In this document: positions 38,764-48,244 of the stretch, one piece after another | Position numbering within the stretch: position 1 is the stretch's first letter | How the letters are laid out: the number at the start of each line of letters is the position of its first letter | NCBI RefSeq assembly: GCF_013377855.1 | Contig: NZ_JABXYJ010000001.1 | Span: forward strand, 454,964 to 518,963 | Direction of reading: 5' to 3' | Source of the DNA: Cognatundibacterium oligocarboniphilum | Lineage (GTDB): Bacteria > Pseudomonadota > Gammaproteobacteria > Burkholderiales > Burkholderiaceae_D | Length of the DNA: 64,000 nt | Position numbers and translations under genes: made by a program | The notes under the pieces: model-generated | Told to the model about the DNA's origin: nothing | Seen by the model: the letters and a program-made list of their open reading frames with translations, nothing else | Database searches by the model: none

Positions 38764-40812
38764 TTATTTATTTGAGCGAAGTAATGCGGACACATCCAAA
38801 ATCAAGGCGACACTACCATCGCCTAAAATAGTTGCGCCTGAAATTCCAGGGACTTTTTTATAATTGGATTCAATATTTTTTACGACAACCTGCTGCTGCC
38901 CAACCAAATCATCCACAAATAAGGCTGCTTTTTTTCCATCGACCTCAACAATCACAACAATACCTTCTGAAGGATGGGTAAATTTGGGTTCCAGATCAAA
39001 ACGTTGGTAAAGCGGAATCAGAGACAGGTATTCATCCCTGACTTTAATGACAGTTCCCTTGCCATGCACCTCTTTTACATCGGATCGTGCTGGCTGCAAT
39101 GACTCCATTACAAAACCAAGCGGCAAGATATAGATTTCATCGCCAAGTTTGATGGACATACCGTCCAAGATAGCCAAAGTTAACGGCAATGAAATCGTGA
39201 TCGTCGTTCCAAATCCCATAGCAGAACGGATATCAACCACCCCACCCATGGCCGTGATGTTTCGCTTAACGACATCCATACCCACACCACGACCAGAAAC
39301 ATCCGTGACAATTTCTGCTGTAGAAAAACCAGGTGCAAAAATCAGTTGCCAGACTTCGGCATCTTGCATTGAATCTGGGGCAGTCAATCCATTTTGACGC
39401 GCCTTGGTAAGAATTTTTTCTCTGTTCAACCCACCGCCATCGTCACTGACTTCGATGACAATATTGCCGCCTTGATGAACTGCGGAGAGCGACAATTTAC
39501 CGACTTCACTTTTGCCCGCCTGCACGCGAGTGGCAGGCAACTCAATGCCGTGATCAATACTATTCCGAACCAGATGCGTCAATGGATCTACAATCCGCTC
39601 AATTAACCCTTTATCTAACTCTGTGGAGGCACCGTAAGTAATTAGCTCGACGCGTTTTCCCAATTTGGTAGCAAGATCCCGAACCATCCTTGGAAAACGG
39701 GAGAATACATAGTCCATCGGCATCATCCTGATGGACATAACCGCCTCTTGCAAGTCGCGTGTATTGCGCGTGAGATGAGCAACACTACCTAACAGACGCT
39801 CATTGAGAATGGGGTCTAAATCACGAGTCCGCTGTTCAAGCATTGCCTGTGTAATGACCAGTTCACCTATCAGGTTAATCAATTGGTCAACTTTTTCAAT
39901 ACCGACCCGGATAGTGGACGACTCCTGGGATGCGACATGTTTTTCTGTTTCTTTTTTCGTTGCTGGATTTTTTTTATCGACAGCACCTTCTTGTGTCAAT
40001 ACCGGCATCGGCGCGGGTGCTTCTGTTTTAGTGTTCGCCTCTGTAGCTGCATCCAAAGGTGGAAACATGGCATCAAGAGGCTCAAAAAAACCGTACCCAA
40101 GATCTTCCTCGGTCTGATTCTGCGTCTTTTTTGCAACTAAACGAGGAACGGATGACTCAAGCGTGATGTTCAGATTATCCGGATCCAGAATGAAGGAGCA
40201 AATTGAAATAATATCGTCTTTAGATTCATTTGTCTGGAGATGAAAAATCGCTTTTCCTGGATCGCAATTTTCCTTGAAAATCAAGCCAAGCAATCCCAGC
40301 TCCGACATTAAAGCACTGGTATCAGCATCGTTGATCGCTGCAATCTCAACTTTAAATGTCTGCTGAAAATGTGTATCACTATGATCAACCACAACCGGGT
40401 CTGCCGATCTGGCCGTGTGATCAGATTCATCCGACAGCGACTGCAAGAGCATCCGTACGTCACCTACTGCGTCCTGATCAACCACGCTTCCCAGACGATG
40501 TCCGTCAAGCTGCATTTTGAGAATATCTTTAGCGCTCAAAAATGCGTCGACATGCTCCGATGTCAGCGACATCTCGCCTTTTCTGATTTTGTCCAACAAT
40601 GACTCAAGTACATGAGTGACTTCAGTCATATCGTTCAGGCCAAACGTAGATGCACCACCTTTAATAGAATGCGCGGAACGGAAAATCGCATTTAAATCTT
40701 CCGCGTCAGGTGCAGAAACATCGACTGCAAGCAGCAATTTTTCCATCTCGGCAAGAAGTTCATCTGCCTCATCAAAAAAAACCTGGAAAAACTGACTCAT
40801 GTCAATCGTCAT
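38764..40812 (-). CDS. cheA: Chemotaxis histidine kinase CheA
   Basis: A 682-residue kinase. The HPt domain has phospho-His48 in FRSAHSIKGG. A variable P2-like region and a charged linker (about 140-300) lead to the dimerisation domain (about 300-365), the ATPase domain (LVRNSIDHGIE, EVSDDGGGL, GFSTAEIVTDVSGRGVGMDV) and a C-terminal CheW-like domain (about 545-680). It phosphorylates CheY and CheB in response to receptors. Confidence 0.95.
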   Translation of the reverse strand: MTIDMSQFFQVFFDEADELLAEMEKLLLAVDVSAPDAEDLNAIFRSAHSIKGGASTFGLNDMTEVTHVLESLLDKIRKGEMSLTSEHVDAFLSAKDILKMQLDGHRLGSVVDQDAVGDVRMLLQSLSDESDHTARSADPVVVDHSDTHFQQTFKVEIAAINDADTSALMSELGLLGLIFKENCDPGKAIFHLQTNESKDDIISICSFILDPDNLNITLESSVPRLVAKKTQNQTEEDLGYGFFEPLDAMFPPLDAATEANTKTEAPAPMPVLTQEGAVDKKNPATKKETEKHVASQESSTIRVGIEKVDQLINLIGELVITQAMLEQRTRDLDPILNERLLGSVAHLTRNTRDLQEAVMSIRMMPMDYVFSRFPRMVRDLATKLGKRVELITYGASTELDKGLIERIVDPLTHLVRNSIDHGIELPATRVQAGKSEVGKLSLSAVHQGGNIVIEVSDDGGGLNREKILTKARQNGLTAPDSMQDAEVWQLIFAPGFSTAEIVTDVSGRGVGMDVVKRNITAMGGVVDIRSAMGFGTTITISLPLTLAILDGMSIKLGDEIYILPLGFVMESLQPARSDVKEVHGKGTVIKVRDEYLSLIPLYQRFDLEPKFTHPSEGIVVIVEVDGKKAALFVDDLVGQQQVVVKNIESNYKKVPGISGATILGDGSVALILDVSALLRSNK

Positions 40813-40868
40813 TATTTAACTCCGGCATTTACATAATTAGCACAAGCAATAACTGGCAACTTCCCAAC

Positions 40869-41234
40869 TCAACCAATAACTTTTTTTACGACTTCAGTTA
40901 ATTTTTGTGGATCAAAGGGTTTCACCAACCAACCATTCGCCCCCGCAGCCCGCCCCTTGGCCTTCATATCATCACTGGACTCAGTCGTCAGCATCAAAAT
41001 AGGTACACGCTGATAAGTCGCAAGACCTCTCAACGACTTGATCAAAGTCAGCCCATCCATTCGTGGCATATTTTGGTCAGTCAGCACCAGATCAACAACC
41101 TGCATCCTGGCTTTTTCCAGACCGTCCTGCCCATCAACCGCCTCAATGACCTGATATCCAGCAGCTTTCAGACTGAACGCGACCATCTGCCTCAAAGAAC
41201 CAGAATCATCCACCGCTAAAATTGTTTTAGCCAT
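40869..41234 (-). CDS. CheY-like single-domain response regulator
   Basis: A 121-residue receiver domain with Asp53 (LTDQNMPRMDG), the TT pair at 83-84 and Lys105 (VKPFDPQKL). It is less like enteric CheY than the protein encoded at 33262-33657 and lies directly upstream of cheA. It may be a phosphate sink or a regulator with its own target, as in other two-CheY systems. The neighbouring CheZ-like gene at 41287 suggests the two form a pair. Confidence 0.9.
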   Translation of the reverse strand: MAKTILAVDDSGSLRQMVAFSLKAAGYQVIEAVDGQDGLEKARMQVVDLVLTDQNMPRMDGLTLIKSLRGLATYQRVPILMLTTESSDDMKAKGRAAGANGWLVKPFDPQKLTEVVKKVIG

Positions 41235-41286
41235 AATTACCCCGTTTTCCGAATAAAACGCAATACATTCATAACACTGTTACAGA

Positions 41287-41835
41287 CTAAAATAATTCAA
41301 TATCACCACTATCTAAATGCTTTTGATGAACCGCCTTCCTGAGCAAGTTTTGCAAGTCAATACTTTGCTTTTCAAGACGGAGAATTGTCTCTTTCAGAAG
41401 GGATTCAATATCATCGCTTGGCGCATCATGTGAAATATCGTTTCCGACGACACCGAGCGTAGTCAAAACCTCCCTCAGGCCATTGCATCTTTCTAGTGTT
41501 CTTGAAATTAACTGACTGGTTAGGTCCTGGAATTGCAGAGAAGTCACTGCTGCATTGACATGCTGAGAAATCTCGGCCTGGATCGCTCTGATTCGGCCAA
41601 TGCTCTCAGGAGGAATTAATCCCGTGTCAATAATCAGATTAATTTCATCCTGCTCCTTCAATACGGCAGAATGTAATGAGAGAAAACTGACCCCCAATTT
41701 CTCAATCGCTTCTCCCAACAAAAGAGCTGTCTGAGCCAAATCAGTTTCTACTTCAGACAAATGCGCATTTCCGTGGTCAGAGACTCCTGATAACAACTGC
41801 TTTACATGAGACCCTAGCATTTTTTTGGGGGACAT
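41287..41835 (-). CDS. CheZ-like protein, second copy in the cluster
   Basis: A 182-residue helical protein. The segment LQFQDLTSQLI contains the CheZ catalytic pattern (DLTxQ: Asp104, Gln108), and the acidic C-terminus DSGDIELF resembles the CheY-binding tail of CheZ. The rest is divergent from the cheZ product at 32592-33227. I infer a CheY-P phosphatase or a related regulator, probably acting on the neighbouring CheY-like protein; this has not been shown. It lies between motB and the CheY-like gene. Confidence 0.7.
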   Translation of the reverse strand: MSPKKMLGSHVKQLLSGVSDHGNAHLSEVETDLAQTALLLGEAIEKLGVSFLSLHSAVLKEQDEINLIIDTGLIPPESIGRIRAIQAEISQHVNAAVTSLQFQDLTSQLISRTLERCNGLREVLTTLGVVGNDISHDAPSDDIESLLKETILRLEKQSIDLQNLLRKAVHQKHLDSGDIELF

Positions 41836-41884
41836 CTCAGTATCCTATTTGTTCAGTTTTATCACTGACGCCATTCATCATGCG

Positions 41885-42817
41885 CTACTTACCTGACTGT
41901 TTAACAGAAACCTCAGTCTCAGCATTCGTCTGGCTTGTTACCTCGACAGAGCCGCCATCCTGAGATGCAGATTCCTCTGCCTTCTTATTCATAACAATAA
42001 TACTGATGCGTCGATTAATAGGATTAAGCGGATCCTGCTTGTCAAACAGAACAGACGACGACAATCCGACGACACGCAGCACTTTAGCCTCATCCATACC
42101 ACCGTAAATGAGCTCTCTTCTTGATGCGTTCGCACGGTCAGCAGATAGCTCCCAATTACTATATCCCTTTTCCCCCATGCCATAGGGAGCAGAATCAGTA
42201 TGTCCAGATAAACTGATCTTGTTAGGAACTTCGTTTAATGCTTTTCCGATTTCATGGAGAATTTCTTTCGTATATGGCTGCAAGTCTGCTTTCGCGGAAG
42301 CGAACATAGGTCGATTTTGCTCATCAACCATCTGAATTCTCAACCCCTCTGTTGTAATATCGAGCAATAATTGTTTTTTATAGAGTTTTAATGTTGGATT
42401 CGACTCAATTGCAGCTTCAATTTTACTTTTTAACCCTTTCAACCTCTCAGCATCAGCCTTAGCTAGGGCGGCCTCTGCAGCCTGCAAATTATAGGATTTC
42501 CGCTGTGCTTCAATGTCGCCTTTACGATTTTGTCCCTCACGCAAACTCAAATCTTTGCCTCCGCCTTTAATGACACTGGAACTATCTCCACTACCATCTC
42601 CGCCTGCCATAGCAACCTTGAGGGGAGTTTGAAAATACTCCGCAATCCCTTGAAGATTTCCTTTTGCAGTGGAGCCCAAGAGCCACATCAGCAAAAAAAA
42701 TGCCATCATTGCAGTGACAAAATCAGCATAAGCGATTTTCCAGGCACCGCCATGATGGCCGCCAGCTACTTTTTTTATCCGCTTAACGATGATCGGCCGT
42801 AATTCTTCATTTGCCAT
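41885..42817 (-). CDS. motB: Flagellar stator protein MotB
   Basis: About 310 residues. The single membrane helix has the proton-accepting Asp32 (AYADFVTAMMAFFLLMWLL), and the C-terminal OmpA-like peptidoglycan-binding domain carries SGHTDSAPYG and NWELSADRANASRREL. It anchors the stator to the cell wall. The start ATG 42817 is preferred over a slightly longer frame to 42832. It pairs with motA immediately upstream. Confidence 0.94.
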   Translation of the reverse strand: MANEELRPIIVKRIKKVAGGHHGGAWKIAYADFVTAMMAFFLLMWLLGSTAKGNLQGIAEYFQTPLKVAMAGGDGSGDSSSVIKGGGKDLSLREGQNRKGDIEAQRKSYNLQAAEAALAKADAERLKGLKSKIEAAIESNPTLKLYKKQLLLDITTEGLRIQMVDEQNRPMFASAKADLQPYTKEILHEIGKALNEVPNKISLSGHTDSAPYGMGEKGYSNWELSADRANASRRELIYGGMDEAKVLRVVGLSSSVLFDKQDPLNPINRRISIIVMNKKAEESASQDGGSVEVTSQTNAETEVSVKQSGK

Positions 42818-42837
42818 TTGAAAACCTAACAATTCAA

Positions 42838-43698
42838 TTATTTAGATTTTGATTGTTTAATATGTTCTTCCAGTTCAGCAAAAGCCGGGCGCTCCGTAGA
42901 GTACAAAACCTTGCGTCCAAACTCTACGGCTAACGCAGGCGCATAACCATTGAGGCTAGCCAGCAAGGTCACTTTGATGCATTGAAAAGTTTTTGAGGAC
43001 TCGTCCAGTTGCTGTTCAAGTAAACCGGCCAAGGGACCAACAAAACCGTAAGCCAGCAAAATACCAAGGAAGGTCCCCACCAGCGCATGTGCAATCAATA
43101 TCCCCAACTCCGCAGGTGGGATGCCAACTGACTCCATCGTATGAACGACTCCCATCACTGCGGCAACAATACCAAACGCAGGCAAACCATCGCCTAGCTT
43201 TGCAATAAAGTGCGAAGGAACAGCACCTTCATGGTGATGAGTGTCGAGTTCGTTATCCATCAGATTTTCGATTTGAAATGCGTCCATATTGCCAGATACC
43301 ATCAGACGCAAATAATCACAAAGAAACTCCATCAAATGGTGATCATGAACGATGGCAGGGTATTTACTGAACAAAGGGCTTTCTTCAGGCTTTTCAATAT
43401 CACCCTCAATAGACATTAAACCTTCTTTTCTGACTTTCGTCAGCACATCAAACAACATCGTCATCAATTCCATATACAGGGCTTTGTTGTACTTAGAGCC
43501 CTTAAAGACAGCAGGAATTGCTTTGAGCGTGGCCTTTAAACTTTTGGCGTTATTCCCAACCAATGAGGCACCAATGGCAGCACCACCGATCATCAGCAAT
43601 TCCAATGGCTGAATCAGAACAGCCAAGTGACCGCCCGACATGATAAAGCCACCAAATACTGAGCCAAGTACTACGATATAGCCGACGATGACTAACAC
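42838..43698 (-). CDS. motA: Flagellar stator protein MotA
   Basis: A 286-residue proton-channel subunit with four membrane helices (residues about 2-22, 30-50, 170-190, 200-225) and a large cytoplasmic loop. The N-terminus LVIVGYIVVLGSVFGGFI and the MESVGIPPAELGILIAHALVG segment are typical of MotA. The start is a GTG (43696-43698) with AGGAG about ten bases upstream. It is the first gene of the mot-che run; the upstream spacer of 145 bases probably carries its promoter, but I found no clear consensus. Confidence 0.95.
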   Translation of the reverse strand: MLVIVGYIVVLGSVFGGFIMSGGHLAVLIQPLELLMIGGAAIGASLVGNNAKSLKATLKAIPAVFKGSKYNKALYMELMTMLFDVLTKVRKEGLMSIEGDIEKPEESPLFSKYPAIVHDHHLMEFLCDYLRLMVSGNMDAFQIENLMDNELDTHHHEGAVPSHFIAKLGDGLPAFGIVAAVMGVVHTMESVGIPPAELGILIAHALVGTFLGILLAYGFVGPLAGLLEQQLDESSKTFQCIKVTLLASLNGYAPALAVEFGRKVLYSTERPAFAELEEHIKQSKSK

Positions 43699-43843
43699 GG
43701 AATTACACTCCTTGATTGGAAAATCATATTTGAATATCTTACGCCAATCATATCAGCCCATTTCATAGGATTCATTACAAATTGATGTAAATCGAGAGAC
43801 TGATATATATTTCTTTTAAAAAATATCTGAAGCCACAACATAT

Positions 43844-44653
43844 TTACAAATACCAGACATGCAAAATACGATCGTCATTTTTAAACTTTATTTTAACGTC
43901 CGGAGCAAACCCGTCTACCGCAAATTCGTAGCTCATAAATATGCTCCCCGGTTGCATCTCATCTTGCACCTTTTTCCAAATTTGGGGCATCACAATCGGA
44001 GACAAATAGGCAAAAACAACATTAAATTTTTCAAAATTTAAATTTTCATATCTCCCAAAATGAAATACAAAATTTCTATTTAGGTAAAATTTTGATTTAA
44101 TGACACTATACAGCCAAGGTAAAATGGCAATCTCAACGCCATAAAATCTCCACCCTTCTCTTAAGATACTCAGTTGAAAATTCAACCCACCAAATCCACT
44201 CCCGACATCAAGAAAACAAATATCTCTCTCATCTGAAACGATATTCACAATTTCGTATGGCAAAAATTTACTGGAAGGGAAAAATGGAACTCTTGTCATC
44301 AAAGTAGTCCCAAAAACTAAAAACAGAGCAAAGAAAATACCTAAGCTAAGAAGGGGTGGGAAATCCATATAAAGTGCAAAGATCAACGCAGCCGGAAAAG
44401 CAAAATTCAATACATGCCACCACCATTCGAGTTTAAATCGAATAGAAAGCCATAAAGCTGATAATGATGGAAGAAAAAAAATCGGGTACGTGATGAATAT
44501 CTGAGTAAATTGATGCTTTAAAAGAAAGAGCAGAAAGAACGTAAATAAAAAAGCCATGATCTGTATAATCATGGCTTTAAGAACAACGAAACAGGCAACA
44601 TCTGGAAATCGAGCTTCTTTTTCGTTACGATCATCAACAAACAACAAACTCAA
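43844..44653 (-). CDS. Membrane-anchored class I SAM-dependent methyltransferase in the flagellar locus
   Basis: A 269-residue protein. The first half has about four hydrophobic helices (residues about 20-115). The second half is a Rossmann methyltransferase domain with motif I FLDVGSGFGG near residue 150 and acidic VEIA two strands later. The start is TTG at 44653, supported by GGAGG five bases upstream, placed 18 bases after the flhC stop, so it is probably in the flhDC transcript. The substrate is unknown; the location between flhC and motA suggests a link to motility, or simply to the flhDC regulon. It is AT-richer than its neighbours. Confidence 0.72.
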   Translation of the reverse strand: MSLLFVDDRNEKEARFPDVACFVVLKAMIIQIMAFLFTFFLLFLLKHQFTQIFITYPIFFLPSLSALWLSIRFKLEWWWHVLNFAFPAALIFALYMDFPPLLSLGIFFALFLVFGTTLMTRVPFFPSSKFLPYEIVNIVSDERDICFLDVGSGFGGLNFQLSILREGWRFYGVEIAILPWLYSVIKSKFYLNRNFVFHFGRYENLNFEKFNVVFAYLSPIVMPQIWKKVQDEMQPGSIFMSYEFAVDGFAPDVKIKFKNDDRILHVWYL

Positions 44654-44671
44654 ACAAACCTCCGCTACATA

Positions 44672-45226
44672 TCAAGCCACCATTTCTAATTCAGTAGCAA
44701 TTTCTTTAATTTTTTTGGTCTTCCCCGCCCTGGACGGCATATGACAAAGACCACATTGATAATGATTATTCAAATCGAGTGAATGCGCAACAAAATGCCC
44801 ACCACACTCAGAACATTTTGCAAAAGTTAGCATTTTGCCTTCAAAAAACCGCACTAAAGTCCATGCGCGCGTCAAAGATAAGACAGCCTCATCAGGTTGC
44901 GAGCAGCCTACCTGCTCAAGATAAAGACGATAAGCTTTAATTATCGCGTCAATTCCAGATATTCCAGCGTGATCATTCAGATATTTATAAATATTCATAA
45001 ATAAAGAAGAATGAATATTGGGTTGCCAAGTGGTGAACCAGTCCGCTGAAAATGGCAACATTCCTTTTGGCGGCGAGACTCCTTTTAATTCTTTGTAGAT
45101 CTTCAGTAATCGTTCGCGAGACAGGGATGTTTCAGACTCAAGCAGTTGCAATCTGGCTCCGAGATTGACCAGCTCAATCGCCAATTGAATTTCATTTGCT
45201 TCATTAACAACACTTTTGCCAGCCAT
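44672..45226 (-). CDS. flhC: Flagellar master regulator subunit FlhC
   Basis: A 184-residue DNA-binding partner of FlhD. The zinc site is intact, with Cys138, Cys141, Cys158 and Cys161 (AKCSECGGHFVAH, YQCGLCHMPSRAG). FlhD4C2 activates class II flagellar promoters. It follows flhD after a 35-base gap. Confidence 0.95.
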   Translation of the reverse strand: MAGKSVVNEANEIQLAIELVNLGARLQLLESETSLSRERLLKIYKELKGVSPPKGMLPFSADWFTTWQPNIHSSLFMNIYKYLNDHAGISGIDAIIKAYRLYLEQVGCSQPDEAVLSLTRAWTLVRFFEGKMLTFAKCSECGGHFVAHSLDLNNHYQCGLCHMPSRAGKTKKIKEIATELEMVA

Positions 45227-45261
45227 ATTTAACTCCTGTCACTCAATCATTAAACGTTTAA

Positions 45262-45579
45262 TTAATGGATTTCTTCAACAGGCTGACCGGCCATTAAAAT
45301 GGCAGCATGAGAATGAGCGAGTGCACGTTCTTTATTGTAGTTGGTTAACATACACAGAATTGAGCTATCCTCGAAACGAAACCGGGCCAGCATCATATTT
45401 GATCCTGCCAGTTTAAGAATTTGCGAATTATTCAGCCCCTCGATCAGATCGGCAATTTCTTTACCGATCCCAAGTCGGAAAATAGCGGTTGCTTTATCCG
45501 CACGAATCATTTGTTGAGCCAGCATCAGATAGCTCAAATTAGCATCGCGGATTTCAGCCATCATGTCATTTTGTGTCAT
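45262..45579 (-). CDS. flhD: Flagellar master regulator subunit FlhD
   Basis: A 105-residue helical protein (MMAEIRDANLSYLMLAQQMI, ATAIFRLGI) matching FlhD. The start ATG 45579 is preceded by GGAGG with nine bases of spacing; the longer frame to 45648 has no support. A 520-base AT-rich, hairpin-rich leader separates it from dnaQ and should hold the promoter and regulatory sites for the whole motility cascade. Confidence 0.94.
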   Translation of the reverse strand: MTQNDMMAEIRDANLSYLMLAQQMIRADKATAIFRLGIGKEIADLIEGLNNSQILKLAGSNMMLARFRFEDSSILCMLTNYNKERALAHSHAAILMAGQPVEEIH

Positions 45580-45690
45580 GTTTGTACCCTCCAGTCTATT
45601 TCCCAAGCAACGTTTGTTGCCGATGAGACAGATTGTGAGTGAGCACAAAATTGGTCGATATAGGCGGGACGAGGGATTTTAATTCAGAAA

Positions 45691-45737
45691 AATACTAAGC
45701 GCCTCGTAAGACAAAATCTTACGAGACAATAAGTATT
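45691..45737. repeat. Nested inverted repeat in the flhDC leader
   Basis: CTCGTAAGA (45703-45711) and TCTTACGAG (45717-45725) form a perfect 9-bp stem with loop CAAAA, inside an outer AATACT/AGTATT pair. It lies 110-160 bases upstream of the flhD start. It may be a protein operator or an RNA hairpin in the flhDC leader. Confidence 0.65.
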
Positions 45738-45808
45738 GAAAATCGCAAAAGAAACAACTTGCGACTTAAATAATTTAAAGACTTGCGCTTCAAATTTAAA
45801 AACCACTT

Positions 45809-45845
45809 AAAATCAATAGGTTAGGTAAAAAATCCTATTGATTTT
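45809..45845 (-). terminator. Hairpin, probable terminator of the accA-tilS-dnaQ operon
   Basis: Perfect 12-bp arms AAAATCAATAGG and CCTATTGATTTT around a 13-base loop. On the minus strand the stem ends in TTTT, about 250 bases after the dnaQ stop. A-T-rich, so stability is moderate. Confidence 0.55.
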
Positions 45846-46098
45846 TATCTACTTCGTAACTATTAACGGCACGAAAATTCAGAACTTTAGGGTTTTCGGA
45901 AAATATTTTTAAAAATATTTTTCCTACATTTCGTAACGGCAAAGTCTCAAAAAACTTTAATTTTTTATTTTGGAATTTAAGTTTTTTAGCTTTGGTGTGG
46001 AAAAGCGACAACGCACAAGTTCATAAAAATTACCAAGAAGAAAATTGTGTAAACTTGCGTATCGCTATTTACGAAGGGGGTAAATTGACTGGATCTGA

Positions 46099-46827
46099 TT
46101 AAACCGGAGATATTTGCTTACTTCTCCAAATGCAACTTTCTTTTAATTGTTTATCAAGTCCGTTTAATGCCGTATTATGCTCAAGGATCTCTTCAGCAGT
46201 AGCTGATTGAACAATAATGTCCGACAAATCAACATCAATGATTACAGTTTCTTCAACAATTTTAGGCTCGTCTTCCGGCAACTCAATTTCAAAACTATTC
46301 TGCCCTCGCGACATCGCCAGAAATACATCTGCCAGTAATTCCGCATCCAGCAACGCTCCGTGTAATTTGCGATGAGAATTAGAAACATCGTAACGATCAC
46401 ATAAAGCATCAAGGGAATTACGCTTCCCAGGATGAAGTTCTTTCGCCTGAACCAAGGTATCCGTAACAGTGTCAATGTGATCAGAAAAACTGCCTAGCCC
46501 TAGTAAATTCAATTCTGCATTCAGAAATGAAAGATCAAAAGGGGCATTGTGGATAATGACCTCAGCACCTTTGACATATGCCAGAAATTCGATCGCAATC
46601 TCACTGAATTTAGGCTTATCACGCAGAAACTCTGTCGTCAGCCCATGAACAGCCAACGCTCCCTCCTCAGAATCACGCTCAGGATTAATGTATTGGTGGA
46701 AATTATTTCCAGTTAGCTTTCGATTGATTAGCTCAACACACCCAATTTCAATAATACGATTTCCATCTCTGGGACTCAAACCTGTTGTTTCAGTATCAAG
46801 TACGATCTGTCTTAATATTTTATCCAT
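46099..46827 (-). CDS. dnaQ: DNA polymerase III epsilon subunit (3'-5' proofreading exonuclease)
   Basis: A 242-residue DEDDh exonuclease with motif I IVLDTETTGL (Asp11, Glu13), motif II around IIHNAPFDLSFLN and motif III HGALLDAELLADVFL. It proofreads for the replicative polymerase. It overlaps the tilS stop by 8 bases, so it is coupled to tilS. The C-terminal tail (about 185-242) is acidic and variable, and may contact the alpha subunit. Confidence 0.93.
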   Translation of the reverse strand: MDKILRQIVLDTETTGLSPRDGNRIIEIGCVELINRKLTGNNFHQYINPERDSEEGALAVHGLTTEFLRDKPKFSEIAIEFLAYVKGAEVIIHNAPFDLSFLNAELNLLGLGSFSDHIDTVTDTLVQAKELHPGKRNSLDALCDRYDVSNSHRKLHGALLDAELLADVFLAMSRGQNSFEIELPEDEPKIVEETVIIDVDLSDIIVQSATAEEILEHNTALNGLDKQLKESCIWRSKQISPV

Positions 46828-48244
46828 TGCTCATTGTTCTTTCGGTCGTTTTGTATTCGACCCATTCTAATTGAATCTGGTTACCTTCAGAAAAATGACA
46901 GTAACTCGACTGCATTCCAACGTTAGCAGCAAATAACAGCCCTCCCCCAAAAGAAACGAAGGGTAACTTTTCCCTGATCCAAAATGGAATTTTCATTGAC
47001 TGGTAATGATTTTTAATGTCGCGGGTTGGACGATTTTCAGCCAGCTTCAGTTTTTCGCCACCACGTCGCAAATGCAATGTCAGCATTTGTTGGCTGAGCC
47101 AGTCAGGCTCCAGCCCATAATCTGTCTTGTTGAAAAAAAGAGTACCGCCGAATTGATCAAAATCCAGTGAAGACTCCCCTGACCATCGAAAATGAAACTG
47201 AGGGATTTCCTCTTTTTCCGCCCGGGAGATCGAGGCAACAATATAAATCCTGTCCTGATAACGGTGAAATGCGAGATTGTCGTGATATACAGTAATTTTT
47301 GCATCACAACGTGCTTCAAACAATTGCTTGCGAATTTCATTCAACCGAGATGTTGTCGGCATTTTTGAATCCAATCGCGCCAACCAGAACCGGAATACGT
47401 TATTTGCTCTCTCAACACTCAAGGATTCAAGTTTTGGAACAAGCAAAACATTTTCAGTATAGCAACATTGAAAATCTTTCTCTGCCAAATCATCAATTAA
47501 CTTTCGCGCTGAACGCATGTGCAAAGCTGTTCTTGCAATTCGTTTGGGGAAGCCAGGGGAAATTTTCTCTAAAACAGGCATCACCTGATGTCTCAGTGCG
47601 TTACGCAAAAAACGCGTATCCGAATTTGACTCATCACTTATGTAGGAAACACCGGTTGCTCGGACCCACTCTTCAAGGCTTTCCCTTATTTCGGCAAGCA
47701 GTGGTCTCATCAGCATCAAGTCCGGTGTCCCCAGCAAAGATGGGGCGAAATTAAAGCAGTCCATGCCCGACATTCCAGCCACACCGGATCCCCTGAGCAG
47801 CTGCATCAGCAAAGTTTCTGCCTGATCATCCTGATGATGCGCAGTCATTACATGGCGTATCTGGAGTGAATCGCAAACATCTCCCAACGCCCGATAGCGC
47901 GCCTCTCTTGCACTTGCTTCGAGACCAGTGGTGGCAATATTTTCCGGATTAACTTTCCTGGAATGGAAATGAATCCCATAGTCATTGCACATTGACTGAC
48001 AATGTGTCAGCCAAGCATCTGCATTGGGACTCAAACCATGATGGATATGAATTGCATGTAGGGGAATATGGCGTTGCTGGCAATAAGCCTTACTTAGAAG
48101 CAGCAATGCTGTTGAATCAAGACCACCGCTATAAGCGATCGCTATGCCCTGCTGAAGGGACTGGACTTTCAATTGATCAAAATAAAGGTCCAGTTCTTTG
48201 GTAAAACGCTGGAACAAATGACTGCGATAAGGATCCGATTTCAT
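46820..48244 (-). CDS. tilS: tRNA(Ile)-lysidine synthetase TilS
   Basis: A 474-residue N-type ATP pyrophosphatase. The PP-loop [10 protein letters not shown] (SGGLDS at 39-44) and [34 protein letters not shown] match TilS, followed by the middle and C-terminal tRNA-recognition domains. It converts cytidine 34 of tRNA-Ile2 to lysidine, which is essential for AUA decoding. It overlaps accA (ATGA) upstream and dnaQ downstream. Confidence 0.95.
   Translation of the reverse strand: MKSDPYRSHLFQRFTKELDLYFDQLKVQSLQQGIAIAYSGGLDSTALLLLSKAYCQQRHIPLHAIHIHHGLSPNADAWLTHCQSMCNDYGIHFHSRKVNPENIATTGLEASAREARYRALGDVCDSLQIRHVMTAHHQDDQAETLLMQLLRGSGVAGMSGMDCFNFAPSLLGTPDLMLMRPLLAEIRESLEEWVRATGVSYISDESNSDTRFLRNALRHQVMPVLEKISPGFPKRIARTALHMRSARKLIDDLAEKDFQCCYTENVLLVPKLESLSVERANNVFRFWLARLDSKMPTTSRLNEIRKQLFEARCDAKITVYHDNLAFHRYQDRIYIVASISRAEKEEIPQFHFRWSGESSLDFDQFGGTLFFNKTDYGLEPDWLSQQMLTLHLRRGGEKLKLAENRPTRDIKNHYQSMKIPFWIREKLPFVSFGGGLLFAANVGMQSSYCHFSEGNQIQLEWVEYKTTERTMSNG

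Larger units (their letters stand above)
45580..46098. other. AT-rich, dyad-rich spacer upstream of flhDC
   Basis: No gene is supported in these 519 bases. The spacer contains two strong hairpins (annotated separately), a near-palindromic A/T block (about 45898-45924, GGAAAATATTTTT against AAAAATATTTTTCC), the repeated element ACTTGCG at 45757 and 45781, 24 bases apart in an imperfect tandem repeat, and TTCGTAAC twice (around 45853 and 45932). These are likely binding sites or structural elements controlling flhDC, plus the dnaQ terminator. Confidence 0.6.
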
